A stretch of DNA of 7,509 nucleotides from an uncultured Lachnospiraceae bacterium (GCA_947174725.1 CAMWKA010000077.1:1-7509); one strand, 5' to 3'; counted from the stretch's first letter, positions 1-6,089 are shown. Translations and numbers: made by a program. Notes: generated by a model not told the origin, from the letters alone.

Positions 1-49
1 TCTTGACAACGAAAAGCGTAAGCTTTTTGTTGTATGCTGCCGCAGGCAC
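1..49 (-). CDS. Possible 5' end of an unidentified minus-strand gene (runs off the window)
   Basis: On the minus strand a good ribosome binding site, AAAGGGAG (complement of 57-64), lies 7 bases before a GTG at 49-47. The frame from that GTG stays open to the window edge and would read (M)PAAAYNKKLTLFVVK. A TTG two bases upstream (51-49) opens a second frame that is also open, so the frame is not settled. The peptide is too short to assign a family. The inverted repeats and promoter-like hexamer just upstream (78-153) are consistent with a gene starting here, and its orientation matches the transporter operon. Against it, the start overlaps a short palindrome, TGCCGCAGGCA, that recurs near 6098, so it may be an intergenic hairpin instead. 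Confidence 0.25.
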   Translation of the reverse strand, partial: MPAAAYNKKLTLFVVK

Positions 50-77
50 AAATTATCTCCCTTTCTGCTTTTTGAGC

Positions 78-110
78 ATTGCATATATGATTATGACTCA
101 TATATGTAAT
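78..110 (-). promoter_or_regulatory. Candidate promoter/operator region with ATATGYAAT half-sites
   Basis: On the minus strand a -10-like CATAAT (complement of 90-95) is followed 3 bases later by the half-site ATATGCAAT (complement of 78-86). A second half-site, ATATGTAAT, lies on the plus strand at 102-110. The same region holds a perfect 9-base inverted repeat, CATATATGA (82-90) and TCATATATG (98-106), with a 7-base spacer. A closely similar arrangement lies upstream of the transporter operon at 5653-5679. No convincing -35 hexamer was found, so the promoter call is weak. A binding site for a dimeric regulator is the better-supported part. Confidence 0.35.
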
Positions 111-153
111 AGAAAATCTTGAATATTCTATTTATGATCTCCGATTTTCTATT
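108..153. repeat. 11-base perfect inverted repeat with 24-base loop
   Basis: AATAGAAAATC at 108-118 is the exact reverse complement of GATTTTCTATT at 143-153. On the plus strand the second arm runs into a T tract (152-156), which resembles a terminator, but no plus-strand gene precedes it. On the minus strand, where the genes are, no T tract follows. The arms contain only two G/C pairs and the loop is long, so an operator or chance AT-rich symmetry is more likely than a terminator. Confidence 0.5.
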
Positions 154-211
154 TTTCCTCGTTATTTTACAAAGTTATAATGGATAAATCAATGTATTTT
201 TCTACAAAAAA

Positions 212-1807
212 TCAGTTCCTTTTTGGCTTCCTGTGTTCAAAGATGACATATATCAGGATAAAAATCCATACAACGGCAAGAGAAGTAAGCAGTATGACGG
301 CAGTATTCGGAAGCGGACCAAGATCCGTTTTGGCATTTGCCGAGGCTCCTTCCTGATTCAGACGGTATAAGGATGTGATATCACTGTATAGGTTTTCAAT
401 ATACTGTTCGTCGATCGTTTCCCCACGGCGGACAGATTTTACGGTATTTTCGATCAATTGTCCCGCCGCATCGCGCAGGGAGGCAGAACCGTTAAATACG
501 GGCGTTACAAAGGTATTGGCGGTATAGTCCAGCAAGAGCATGGAAGCTGCAATCTTAACATCATAATAGGTAGAGTTATCCTCGCCTCTTCTGGAAAGAT
601 AATCCTGATATTCCGCACTGTTCCGCGCGCGGGTAGTAACGGGGATATAGCCTTCCGTTTCGGCATAGGCGATTTGGACATCATTGGTCAGAAGGTACTG
701 CGCAAAGAGCCAGGATGCCAGAACTTCCTGCGGATCGCTTTTGTTAAAAATACAGATGGAAGGACCCTGTGAGATCATCTGCGTATTTGCCGGATCAAAT
801 TGCGGAATCGGCATAACGACGGTTTCAAAATCCACTTTCTGGTCTTCGCTGATATCGGAAAGCGGGGCATCAGAACCCATCCATGTTGCACCGGCAGCAG
901 AATCAATGGCGAAGATACACTGCCCTGCATTAAGAAAATTGGCAGGATAGCTGGAGATTTTAAATGTTGAAAACGCCCTGCTTTCTCCGTGCTCCGCAAT
1001 GGTATATAAAAGGTCAGTCGTCGTGTCATTAAACAGCTCGATCGTTCCGTCTTCGGTAGAATATCCCGCGCCGCGCTGTTTTAACATCTGGATCATCATA
1101 TTGTCCGTTGACTTATAGATAAAGGGGATCAGGACGTTCTGCCCGTTGACGATAAAGTTGCCGTCCTCGTCCTTTGCCATGGCGGCTTCTGACACTTCCC
1201 AGATAAAATCCCATGTCAATGTATTAGGAAGAGTATAGCCCAGCGCTTCCACATAAGTCTTATTGATATAGCAGGCTTCGGTAGAACGCATGTAGGGGAT
1301 TGCGTAGTAAGCATCCTGAAAACGACATTCCTCCAAAAATTTGGACACGATTTCCTCCTGCGAGACGGAATTGAATAAGACCTCGCTGCCGCCTAATCCG
1401 TATCGTTCGTCGGTAAACAGATCGTCCAGCGGTACGACGGTATTGCTGCCCGTCAGATAGGTAGCGATGTGGTCGGGATAAGTGATACAGACATTGGGCG
1501 TCGTATTGGTTGCGATATTTGTAATGACGTCATTGTAAATGGTGCCATAATTCGTGTAAAGGCGCAGATTGACAGTGACATTGGGATAGATAGCCTGAAA
1601 ATCCTCGATTGCCTGTTTATAGATATCGGTCTGTGTCTTATTGGTATCATTTTTGGCCCAGAAGGTGATCGTGATCGGCTGCGTGGTATCAAAGACGTCC
1701 GGTATTTCAAAGGTATTTGCTTCCTGAGAACCGTGGCAGGCAGTCAGGCAGAAAATAAGGATCATCTGAACCAGCAGGAAATAGAATTTTCTTGTTTTCA
1801 TTATCAT
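212..1807 (-). CDS. ABC transporter solute-binding lipoprotein (sugar type), 531 aa, with C-terminal membrane anchor
   Basis: This is the extracellular ligand-capture subunit of the transporter encoded just upstream. The N-terminus has basic residues, a hydrophobic stretch (about 8-21) and a lipobox LTAC with the lipidated cysteine at residue 24. The mature part has the sequence style of family 1 extracellular solute-binding proteins: ITITFWAKND near 46-55, the early 'YPNVTVNLR' strand (74-82), 'PLDDLF' (126-131) and the late 'EGYIPV' segment (385-390). Unusually, residues about 502-524 form a hydrophobic segment followed by a basic tail (HRKPKRN), which predicts a second membrane anchor. At 531 aa it is longer than the usual 420-450 aa. 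The start at 1807 is favoured over the ATG two codons in, because AAGGAG ends 10 bases before it. It is last in the operon, 24 bases after the MalG-type permease. The ligand cannot be read from sequence; a sugar or oligosaccharide is likely from the permease class. Confidence 0.9.
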   Translation of the reverse strand: MIMKTRKFYFLLVQMILIFCLTACHGSQEANTFEIPDVFDTTQPITITFWAKNDTNKTQTDIYKQAIEDFQAIYPNVTVNLRLYTNYGTIYNDVITNIATNTTPNVCITYPDHIATYLTGSNTVVPLDDLFTDERYGLGGSEVLFNSVSQEEIVSKFLEECRFQDAYYAIPYMRSTEACYINKTYVEALGYTLPNTLTWDFIWEVSEAAMAKDEDGNFIVNGQNVLIPFIYKSTDNMMIQMLKQRGAGYSTEDGTIELFNDTTTDLLYTIAEHGESRAFSTFKISSYPANFLNAGQCIFAIDSAAGATWMGSDAPLSDISEDQKVDFETVVMPIPQFDPANTQMISQGPSICIFNKSDPQEVLASWLFAQYLLTNDVQIAYAETEGYIPVTTRARNSAEYQDYLSRRGEDNSTYYDVKIAASMLLLDYTANTFVTPVFNGSASLRDAAGQLIENTVKSVRRGETIDEQYIENLYSDITSLYRLNQEGASANAKTDLGPLPNTAVILLTSLAVVWIFILIYVIFEHRKPKRN

Positions 1808-1831
1808 GGTGATCGTTCTCCTTTTTGGTCT

Positions 1832-2728
1832 TTATCCCTTGGTTCCGCCTCTGGATACGCCGGCCATGATCTTATCGCGAAAGATCAGGAACAGCGCCAC
1901 CAGTGGTATGGAGATGATGACGACAGCAGCCATCATAGCAGGGATATTCTCCCTTCCAAAACCGTTTTCACGGATCTCTTGGATACCGTTGGAAACCAGA
2001 TAATAATTCTCATCATCGGTAATCAGCCGCGGCCATACATAGGAATTCCAACATTCTATGATCTTCAGGATGCCGATGGTGATCAGTGTAGGGCGGCAGA
2101 TAGGGATCAGTACTTTAAAGAGATATTTCAGATCCGAAGTTCCGTCGACTTTGGCTGCATAGTAAAGCGCGTCCGGCACCTGGGCAAAATTCTCCTTTAA
2201 AAGGTAGATATAAAATACCGAAGTGACCGAAGGCAGGATCAGCCCTAAGAAGGTATTGCGCATATTGAGATTGGTAATGGTTGTAAAGTTTGTAATGATC
2301 ACAAGTTCATTCGGGATCATCATCAGGGAAAGAAACAGTGTAAACAGAGTGTTTTTTCCTTTAAATTGCAGCCGGGCAAACGCAAATGCCGCAAGGGTGA
2401 TCACAACCATCATGATCGCCGTCGTTGCAAGGGTGAAGATCAGCGTGTTGGTCAGATAGCGGACAAGGGGAACTTCCGTAAAGGCGCTGATATAGTTTTG
2501 AAAAGTCGGCGAGGTAGTAAAAAATTTCGGTATATATTCGGAATTGTATTCCCCGTAGCTTTTAAAAGATGTCAGGATCATCCAATAAAATGGAAAGAGG
2601 ACAACGATCCCCCAGACCGCCAGAAAAAAGTAAATCACCGTATGGACCGCTTTGCTTCGGGCAGCGGCAGAACGGGCGGTATTATGATAATTGGTGGGTT
2701 GGTTTGTCCCGATACCACTCATATACAA
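1832..2728 (-). CDS. Carbohydrate ABC transporter permease, MalG type
   Basis: One of the two membrane subunits that form the import channel in the cytoplasmic membrane. It has about six hydrophobic segments (roughly 30-52, 96-117, 126-148, 157-177, 207-223, 264-284). It carries the cytoplasmic coupling helix known as the EAA loop, starting YYAAKVDGTSDL at about 189-200 and continuing to the LIPICRP segment, which docks on the ATPase. The N-terminal tail of about 28 polar residues and total length of 298 aa are normal for the CUT1 MalG/MsmG/AraQ group. The given start is TTG (2728-2726), 6 bases after AAAGGAG. An ATG two codons later (2722-2720) is 12 bases from the same site, so the two starts differ by only two residues and remain unresolved. 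The gene lies 30 bases after the MalF-type permease and 24 before the binding protein. Confidence 0.93.
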   Translation of the reverse strand: MYMSGIGTNQPTNYHNTARSAAARSKAVHTVIYFFLAVWGIVVLFPFYWMILTSFKSYGEYNSEYIPKFFTTSPTFQNYISAFTEVPLVRYLTNTLIFTLATTAIMMVVITLAAFAFARLQFKGKNTLFTLFLSLMMIPNELVIITNFTTITNLNMRNTFLGLILPSVTSVFYIYLLKENFAQVPDALYYAAKVDGTSDLKYLFKVLIPICRPTLITIGILKIIECWNSYVWPRLITDDENYYLVSNGIQEIRENGFGRENIPAMMAAVVIISIPLVALFLIFRDKIMAGVSRGGTKG

Positions 2729-2758
2729 TCTTATCTCCTTTCAAAGTTTGTATTTCAG

Positions 2759-3652
2759 TTATACATAGTAGGTGTGCTTCCGGCTCACCAGCAGATTGAT
2801 GCAGGTAATGGTCAGCACGATGGCAAACAGGATGATGGCAGCGGCGGACGCATAAGACGGATAGCCGCCGCTGTCGCCGTAAAGCATGTCATATACATAG
2901 CCTACGATGGTATTCATCTCGGCAGCATTCAGGTTAGTGCCGAATAGGGCAACCGCATTGCTGTATTCCTTGAACGCTCCGATAAAACCTGTGATGATCA
3001 GATAAAAGATCGTGGGTGAGATCATGGGGAGCGTAATCCGCGTGAAGGTGCGCAGGCGTGAAGTTCCGTCAACTTTTGCGGCATTGTAGTAATGCTGATT
3101 GACAGAAGAAAGCGCGCTGGTCAGCAGTAATATCTTAAATGGCATAACGACCCAGATGATATAAAAGCACATCACAAACATTTTCGCCCAGTAAGGACCG
3201 TCGATAAAATCTACGGAAGAGCCGCCGAACCAATTGATCAGCAGATTGATAAGACCATCCGAGTAAGCGGTCTTTTTAAACAGGATCATAAATACCAGAC
3301 CGACTGCCAGAGTATTGGTCACATAAGGTAAAAAATAGATCGTCTGGAATAAGTTTCGCAGAGGTTTGATGGAACTGATCCCTACAGAGATCAGCAAGGC
3401 AATCCCGGTTGACAGGGGTACTGTAATGATTACCATTAAGAAGGTATTTCTGACCGCCTGTAGAAAATAAGTATCATGCAGGACATAGGAAAAATTGTAC
3501 CATCCGACGTCAAAAAAAGTCTGGGACGCAAAATTGTATCCCTCCTCAAAAGAATAGATCAGGACATCGATCAATGGATATACCATAAAAATTCCTAAAA
3601 AGAGGATTGCCGGCAGCAGGTAAAGCCAGCCTTTAGAGTTGTTTTTGCTCAT
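2759..3652 (-). CDS. Sugar ABC transporter permease, MalF/UgpA type
   Basis: Partner membrane subunit of the MalG-type permease. The 297 aa protein starts with a short basic tail and then a hydrophobic segment WLYLLPAILFLGIFMVYPL (9-27), typical of the first helix in this family. Further segments lie at about 68-92, 100-125, 156-180, 211-229 and 265-289. The EAA loop reads YYNAAKVDGTSRL at about 188-200, followed by the ITLPMISPT segment, and pairs with the ATPase. There is no large periplasmic insertion as in E. coli MalF, so it resembles the compact UgpA/MsmF/LacF forms. The ATG at 3652 is preceded by AAGGAG at 5 bases. The FRG gene ends 28 bases upstream. The sequence gives no reliable clue to the sugar. 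Confidence 0.93.
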   Translation of the reverse strand: MSKNNSKGWLYLLPAILFLGIFMVYPLIDVLIYSFEEGYNFASQTFFDVGWYNFSYVLHDTYFLQAVRNTFLMVIITVPLSTGIALLISVGISSIKPLRNLFQTIYFLPYVTNTLAVGLVFMILFKKTAYSDGLINLLINWFGGSSVDFIDGPYWAKMFVMCFYIIWVVMPFKILLLTSALSSVNQHYYNAAKVDGTSRLRTFTRITLPMISPTIFYLIITGFIGAFKEYSNAVALFGTNLNAAEMNTIVGYVYDMLYGDSGGYPSYASAAAIILFAIVLTITCINLLVSRKHTYYV

Positions 3653-3680
3653 AGTTTCTCCTTGTTTATCTGCTTTTGGT

Positions 3681-4445
3681 TTAGAAAGCAGGGGATGTTC
3701 CGTATTTAATATGATTTACCAGATCTTTGATCTTGCCAACGTTCATGTACAAAGTATCTTCACTGAGATGTTTTTTCGCAAGTGATTCTAAGATACTTGG
3801 CTTTGCCGCGGCATCAATTACGATCGTATCTATAAAGTCGTTCATATCAAGTTTTTCATTGAGCATGATATTTTCAAAGGAACATTCGTCACGTCCCCAG
3901 AGAAGAAATAATCCCTTTTGCATATAAAGACGGTCAAACTGCTGGGTTGCATCAACGAAAATCGGCATATCCACGCCGCGGTTCATATCGGTGGACTCTT
4001 TATCAATATATTTCTGTAACCATTCATAAAGGTATTGGTTATTGCGGATGACCTGACTGGATAGTTTCCTGCGATCTTTCAGCATCTGCTCGTATCTGCT
4101 CTTGTTAAAGATAAATACTTTGCCGTCGCAATCCAGATATCTTCCCTTTGCGTCGTGACAGGCAAAGAACAGCGCCACATCAAAGGAGTAGGAAAAATCC
4201 AGCATACGTGTAGGCAGTGTAAAATGCTGCGCAATTTCGATACAAGTCAGCTCATCAAAATTAAACAGATGTTTCATCTCGTCTACAAAACGGAACATCT
4301 GGCTGTCTGCAATAGCAATATGGTCGCCGCGAAGACCGGATGGGATCAGGACAAAGTCGCTGTTTGGCTGTCCGCGGAAGACAATGATGTCGCCCCGCCC
4401 GTTTAATTGCTGGATATATTCATTATAGGTTGTTGCTTTGTTCAT
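3681..4445 (-). CDS. FRG-domain protein of unknown function
   Basis: The 254 aa protein is an FRG-domain protein over most of its length. The name-giving motif is at 23-25 in IVFRGQPNSDF. The second conserved block is IAQHFTLPTRMLDFSYSFDVALFF at 71-94, split here as IAQHFTLPTR and MLDFSYSFDVALFF; it matches the family pattern 'AQH.GLPTRLLDW...ALFFA'. Later family features are DRLYMQKGLFLLW (171-183) and a C-terminal AKPSILESLAKK...TLYMN segment (214-235). No signal peptide or membrane segment is seen, so it should be cytoplasmic. The biochemical role of FRG domains is not established to my knowledge. It sits between the ATPase (34-base gap) and the MalF-type permease (28-base gap), so it should be cotranscribed with them. 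The ribosome binding site AAAGGA is about 13 bases before the ATG, a longish spacing, but an in-frame TGA lies 12 bases upstream and excludes an earlier start. Predicted efficiency may be lower than for its neighbours. Confidence 0.88.
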   Translation of the reverse strand: MNKATTYNEYIQQLNGRGDIIVFRGQPNSDFVLIPSGLRGDHIAIADSQMFRFVDEMKHLFNFDELTCIEIAQHFTLPTRMLDFSYSFDVALFFACHDAKGRYLDCDGKVFIFNKSRYEQMLKDRRKLSSQVIRNNQYLYEWLQKYIDKESTDMNRGVDMPIFVDATQQFDRLYMQKGLFLLWGRDECSFENIMLNEKLDMNDFIDTIVIDAAAKPSILESLAKKHLSEDTLYMNVGKIKDLVNHIKYGTSPAF

Positions 4446-4479
4446 GTGATCACGTCATTCCTTTAGTATGTTGTCTGGT

Positions 4480-5610
4480 TTAAAAATAAATACGCTCGCC
4501 GGTTTCTTTGTTAAATAACAATACTTTATGCGGCTTTAGTGAAAAACGGACTGTGGCACTGTCGGGATCGATCTCATTATCCGCATCGATAATAGAGCGG
4601 ACGTTGGGATTTTCACAGGACGGATGTGTGGAAACAACACTGATGTCGCGTCCCATCACTTCGATCCTGACCAGATTGCAGCAAAGAGTGCCATGTTCGT
4701 CCGGGATAAATCCTTCCGGACGGATACCGACGGTCACTCCCTGATCGGCAACGCCCGCAACATTAAAAAGCGCGGTATGGTCCGATTGGTTGGAAGCGTT
4801 GTCCTGAGCGATATTTTCGGTAAGATAAAGCTTGCCGTCATTTACCCTGCCTTGAAATATATTGATCGGCGGCGTGCCGAGGAACTTAGCTACAAACAGA
4901 TTTACAGGATCGTCATAGATATCCTGCGGCTTGCCGATCTGCTGAAGTTCACCATCTTTCATGACAACGATCACGTCGGAAATACTCATGGCTTCTTCCT
5001 GATCGTGGGTGACAAAGATCGTTGTGATGCCGGTCTCTTTTTGGATCCGTCGGATTTCCTCCCGCGTCTGCAGGCGCAGTCTGGCGTCAAGGTTGGACAA
5101 CGGCTCGTCTAAAAGAAGGACTTTTGGCATTTTTACCATGGCGCGGGCGATGGCGACACGTTGCTGCTGACCGCCGGAAAGCTCACTGGGCTTTCGTTCC
5201 ATCAATTCCTCGATCTGTACCAGTTTGGCGGCATCAAGGGCGCGTTCGTTCATTTCCTCTTTGGAAAGCTTGTCCGACCCTTTTAGATTCTGCAAAGGGA
5301 AGATAATATTCTGTCTGACACTCAGATGGGGATAAAGAGCATAATTCTGAAAGACAACGCCGACACCTCTGTGTTCCGGAGGAAGTTCGGTTACGTCATC
5401 TTCCCCGAAGAAGATTTTTCCTTCCGTGGGTTCTTCCAAACCGCAGATCATGAACAGAGTGGTACTTTTGCCGCAGCCGGAGGGACCAAGCAGCCCGACC
5501 AGCTTGCCATCGGGGATTTCAAAGCTGAAATCATTGACGGCGATCACATCGGCGCCTTTCTTATTGCGGTTGGGAAATTTTTTCGTTAAATTCTGTAATA
5601 CGACCTTCAT
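4480..5610 (-). CDS. Sugar ABC transporter ATP-binding protein, MsmK/UgpC/MalK type
   Basis: This is the cytoplasmic motor subunit that hydrolyses ATP to drive uptake through the two permeases. All nucleotide-binding motifs are intact: Walker A GPSGCGKST (42-50), Q-loop glutamine Q88 in VVFQNYALYPHLSV, signature LSGGQQQR (144-151), Walker B VLLLDEP (164-170), D-loop NLDA (173-176) and switch histidine H202 in FVTHDQEEA. The C-terminal third (about 240-376) is the TOBE/regulatory region typical of MalK-like proteins, including GIRPEGF (295-301). The length of 376 aa is normal. The ATG at 5610 is preceded by AAGGATAAGGG. It is the first gene of the operon. Many Bacillota sugar operons lack their own ATPase and share one MsmK; here the ATPase is encoded with its permeases, which suggests a dedicated system. 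Whether it also serves other transporters cannot be judged. Confidence 0.95.
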   Translation of the reverse strand: MKVVLQNLTKKFPNRNKKGADVIAVNDFSFEIPDGKLVGLLGPSGCGKSTTLFMICGLEEPTEGKIFFGEDDVTELPPEHRGVGVVFQNYALYPHLSVRQNIIFPLQNLKGSDKLSKEEMNERALDAAKLVQIEELMERKPSELSGGQQQRVAIARAMVKMPKVLLLDEPLSNLDARLRLQTREEIRRIQKETGITTIFVTHDQEEAMSISDVIVVMKDGELQQIGKPQDIYDDPVNLFVAKFLGTPPINIFQGRVNDGKLYLTENIAQDNASNQSDHTALFNVAGVADQGVTVGIRPEGFIPDEHGTLCCNLVRIEVMGRDISVVSTHPSCENPNVRSIIDADNEIDPDSATVRFSLKPHKVLLFNKETGERIYF

Positions 5611-5639
5611 AGCGTGAACCCTTATCCTTTTATATAAAT

Positions 5640-5655
5640 TATCAAATGTTTGATA
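5640..5655. promoter_or_regulatory. Candidate operator: 7-base perfect inverted repeat TATCAAA-TG-TTTGATA
   Basis: The arms TATCAAA (5640-5646) and TTTGATA (5649-5655) are perfect reverse complements around a two-base centre. The site lies 30-45 bases before the ATPase start codon, between the likely promoter and the ribosome binding site. That is a typical position for a repressor operator. It does not match the CcpA catabolite-repression consensus. The regulator is unknown and not encoded in the window unless it is the truncated gene at the left edge. Confidence 0.4.
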
Positions 5656-5679
5656 TGTAATATTGCATATTAATTATGA
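5653..5679 (-). promoter_or_regulatory. Candidate operator palindrome and -10-like hexamer of the transporter operon
   Basis: ATATGTAATATTGCATAT (5653-5670) is an 18-base palindrome with a single mismatched pair, made of two half-sites ATATGYAAT facing each other. On the minus strand a -10-like CATAAT (complement of 5673-5678) lies 2 bases upstream of it. A weak -35-like AAGACA (complement of 5695-5700) stands 16 bases before that hexamer. Transcription would then start near 5666, inside the palindrome, so a bound protein could block initiation. TGGACA (complement of 5684-5689) is an alternative -35 but lacks a fitting -10. The promoter assignment is tentative. Confidence 0.35.
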
Positions 5680-5777
5680 TTATTGTCCATTTGCTGTCTT
5701 TGTATGCGATAAAATCTGCCGCCATTATTATAGCTTACAATAAAGCGGGAAACAAGAGTTATTTGTCAGAGAAAGCC

Positions 5778-5807
5778 TTGACAATCCTGCGCGGCATTGC
5801 TTATAAT
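5778..5807 (+). promoter_or_regulatory. Consensus sigma-A promoter of the T-box/ileS unit
   Basis: A perfect -35 TTGACA (5778-5783) and a perfect -10 TATAAT (5802-5807) are separated by 18 bases. Transcription should start near 5814, just before the T-box leader. Both hexamers match consensus, which fits strong, constitutive initiation with control left to downstream attenuation. Confidence 0.85.
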
Positions 5808-6032
5808 ATGGGTGCGATAAAGGCGATGACGAAGACAGTATCTTATGATGGAAATCAATAGCGTGATCAAACGCTCAGCGAGCCGGTGAGGGTGGGAGAC
5901 CGGTGAAAGTAGATCATAAGGGAAGATCACTTCCGAGCTGCAGGCTGAAAATTAAGGTAGGCTGTGCCGTGTGTGCCGACGTTACCGGCAGGCATATAAA
6001 AGTCTTGTGTATGGCGCGGGACGGAGTATGAG

Positions 6033-6071
6033 CGTAACAGGTGGTTATGGGTATGATCTCATCCTTTTACG
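6033..6071 (+). promoter_or_regulatory. T-box antiterminator helix
   Basis: CGTAACAGG (6033-6041) pairs with CCTTTTACG (6063-6071) with one C/T mismatch. The bulge beginning TGGTT (6042-6046) receives the tRNA acceptor end, and an inner helix ATGGG (6047-6051) with CTCAT (6058-6062) closes it. The 3' strand (6058-6071) is also the 5' strand of the terminator, so the two structures exclude each other. This is the standard transcription-antitermination design. Confidence 0.8.
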
Positions 6072-6089
6072 GGATGAGTTTTTTGTTTT
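6058..6089 (+). terminator. Rho-independent terminator of the T-box leader
   Basis: A perfect 7-base stem CTCATCC (6058-6064) with GGATGAG (6072-6078) encloses a 7-base loop and is followed by TTTTTTGTTTT (6079-6089). It stops transcription before ileS when tRNA-Ile is charged and the antiterminator does not form. Confidence 0.92.

Larger units (their letters stand above)
50..211. other. AT-rich intergenic region after the transporter operon
   Basis: No convincing gene lies here. The stretch separates the stop codon of the binding protein (212-214) from the possible gene start near 49. It contains several inverted repeats, listed separately. I looked for a minus-strand terminator for the transporter operon (GC-rich hairpin followed by T on that strand) and found none. 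The operon may read through into the next gene or end at a site I cannot recognise. Confidence 0.6.
5821..6089 (+). promoter_or_regulatory. T-box riboswitch leader, isoleucine-specific
   Basis: This leader senses uncharged tRNA-Ile and controls read-through into ileS. Stem I can be traced. The lower helix is GAAG (5831-5834) with CTTC (5930-5933). The specifier loop has AGTA (5837-5840) on its 5' side. The upper helix is CTTATGAT (5842-5849) with ATCATAAG (5913-5920), and an apical helix is CCGGT (5883-5887) with ACCGG (5899-5903). The specifier codon is ATC (5926-5928), encoding isoleucine and followed by the expected purine A. A Stem III hairpin is TGCCG (5974-5978) with CGGCA (5986-5990), its loop carrying CGTTAC-like sequence usual for T-boxes. 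The T-box bulge TGGT (6042-6045) can pair with the ACCA end of tRNA-Ile. A small extra hairpin, GCGT/ACGC (5861-5874), lies on the 5' side of Stem I. The ATC reading agrees with the downstream gene. Confidence 0.93.

Noticed and set aside
8..31. Hairpin AACGAAAAGC/GCTTTTTGTT as a terminator
   Set aside because: The stem of about 10 pairs is real (one G/T pair), but no T tract follows it on either strand, and it may lie inside coding sequence.
1469..2200. 243-codon plus-strand open frame
   Set aside because: It lies antisense across the binding protein and the MalG-type permease, which have clear family motifs and ribosome binding sites. Its product is low-complexity in character with no recognisable domain.
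2366..2947. 193-codon plus-strand open frame
   Set aside because: It is antisense to both permease genes and spans the gap between them. No family features or ribosome binding site were seen.
4624..5112. 162-codon plus-strand open frame
   Set aside because: It is antisense to the ATPase gene, whose motifs are intact; a shadow frame.
5629..5637. TATATAAA-like sequence as the -10 of the transporter operon
   Set aside because: It would place the transcript start within or next to the ribosome binding site of the ATPase gene, and no -35 hexamer lies at the right distance.
5676..5861. 61-codon plus-strand open frame in the divergent control region
   Set aside because: It runs through the ileS promoter hexamers and into T-box Stem I and lacks a ribosome binding site. 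The regulatory reading explains this DNA better.
5913..5915. The other ATC as the T-box specifier codon
   Set aside because: It lies within the upper Stem I helix (5842-5849 with 5913-5920), whereas 5926-5928 sits in the internal loop opposite AGTA and is followed by a purine, as the family requires.
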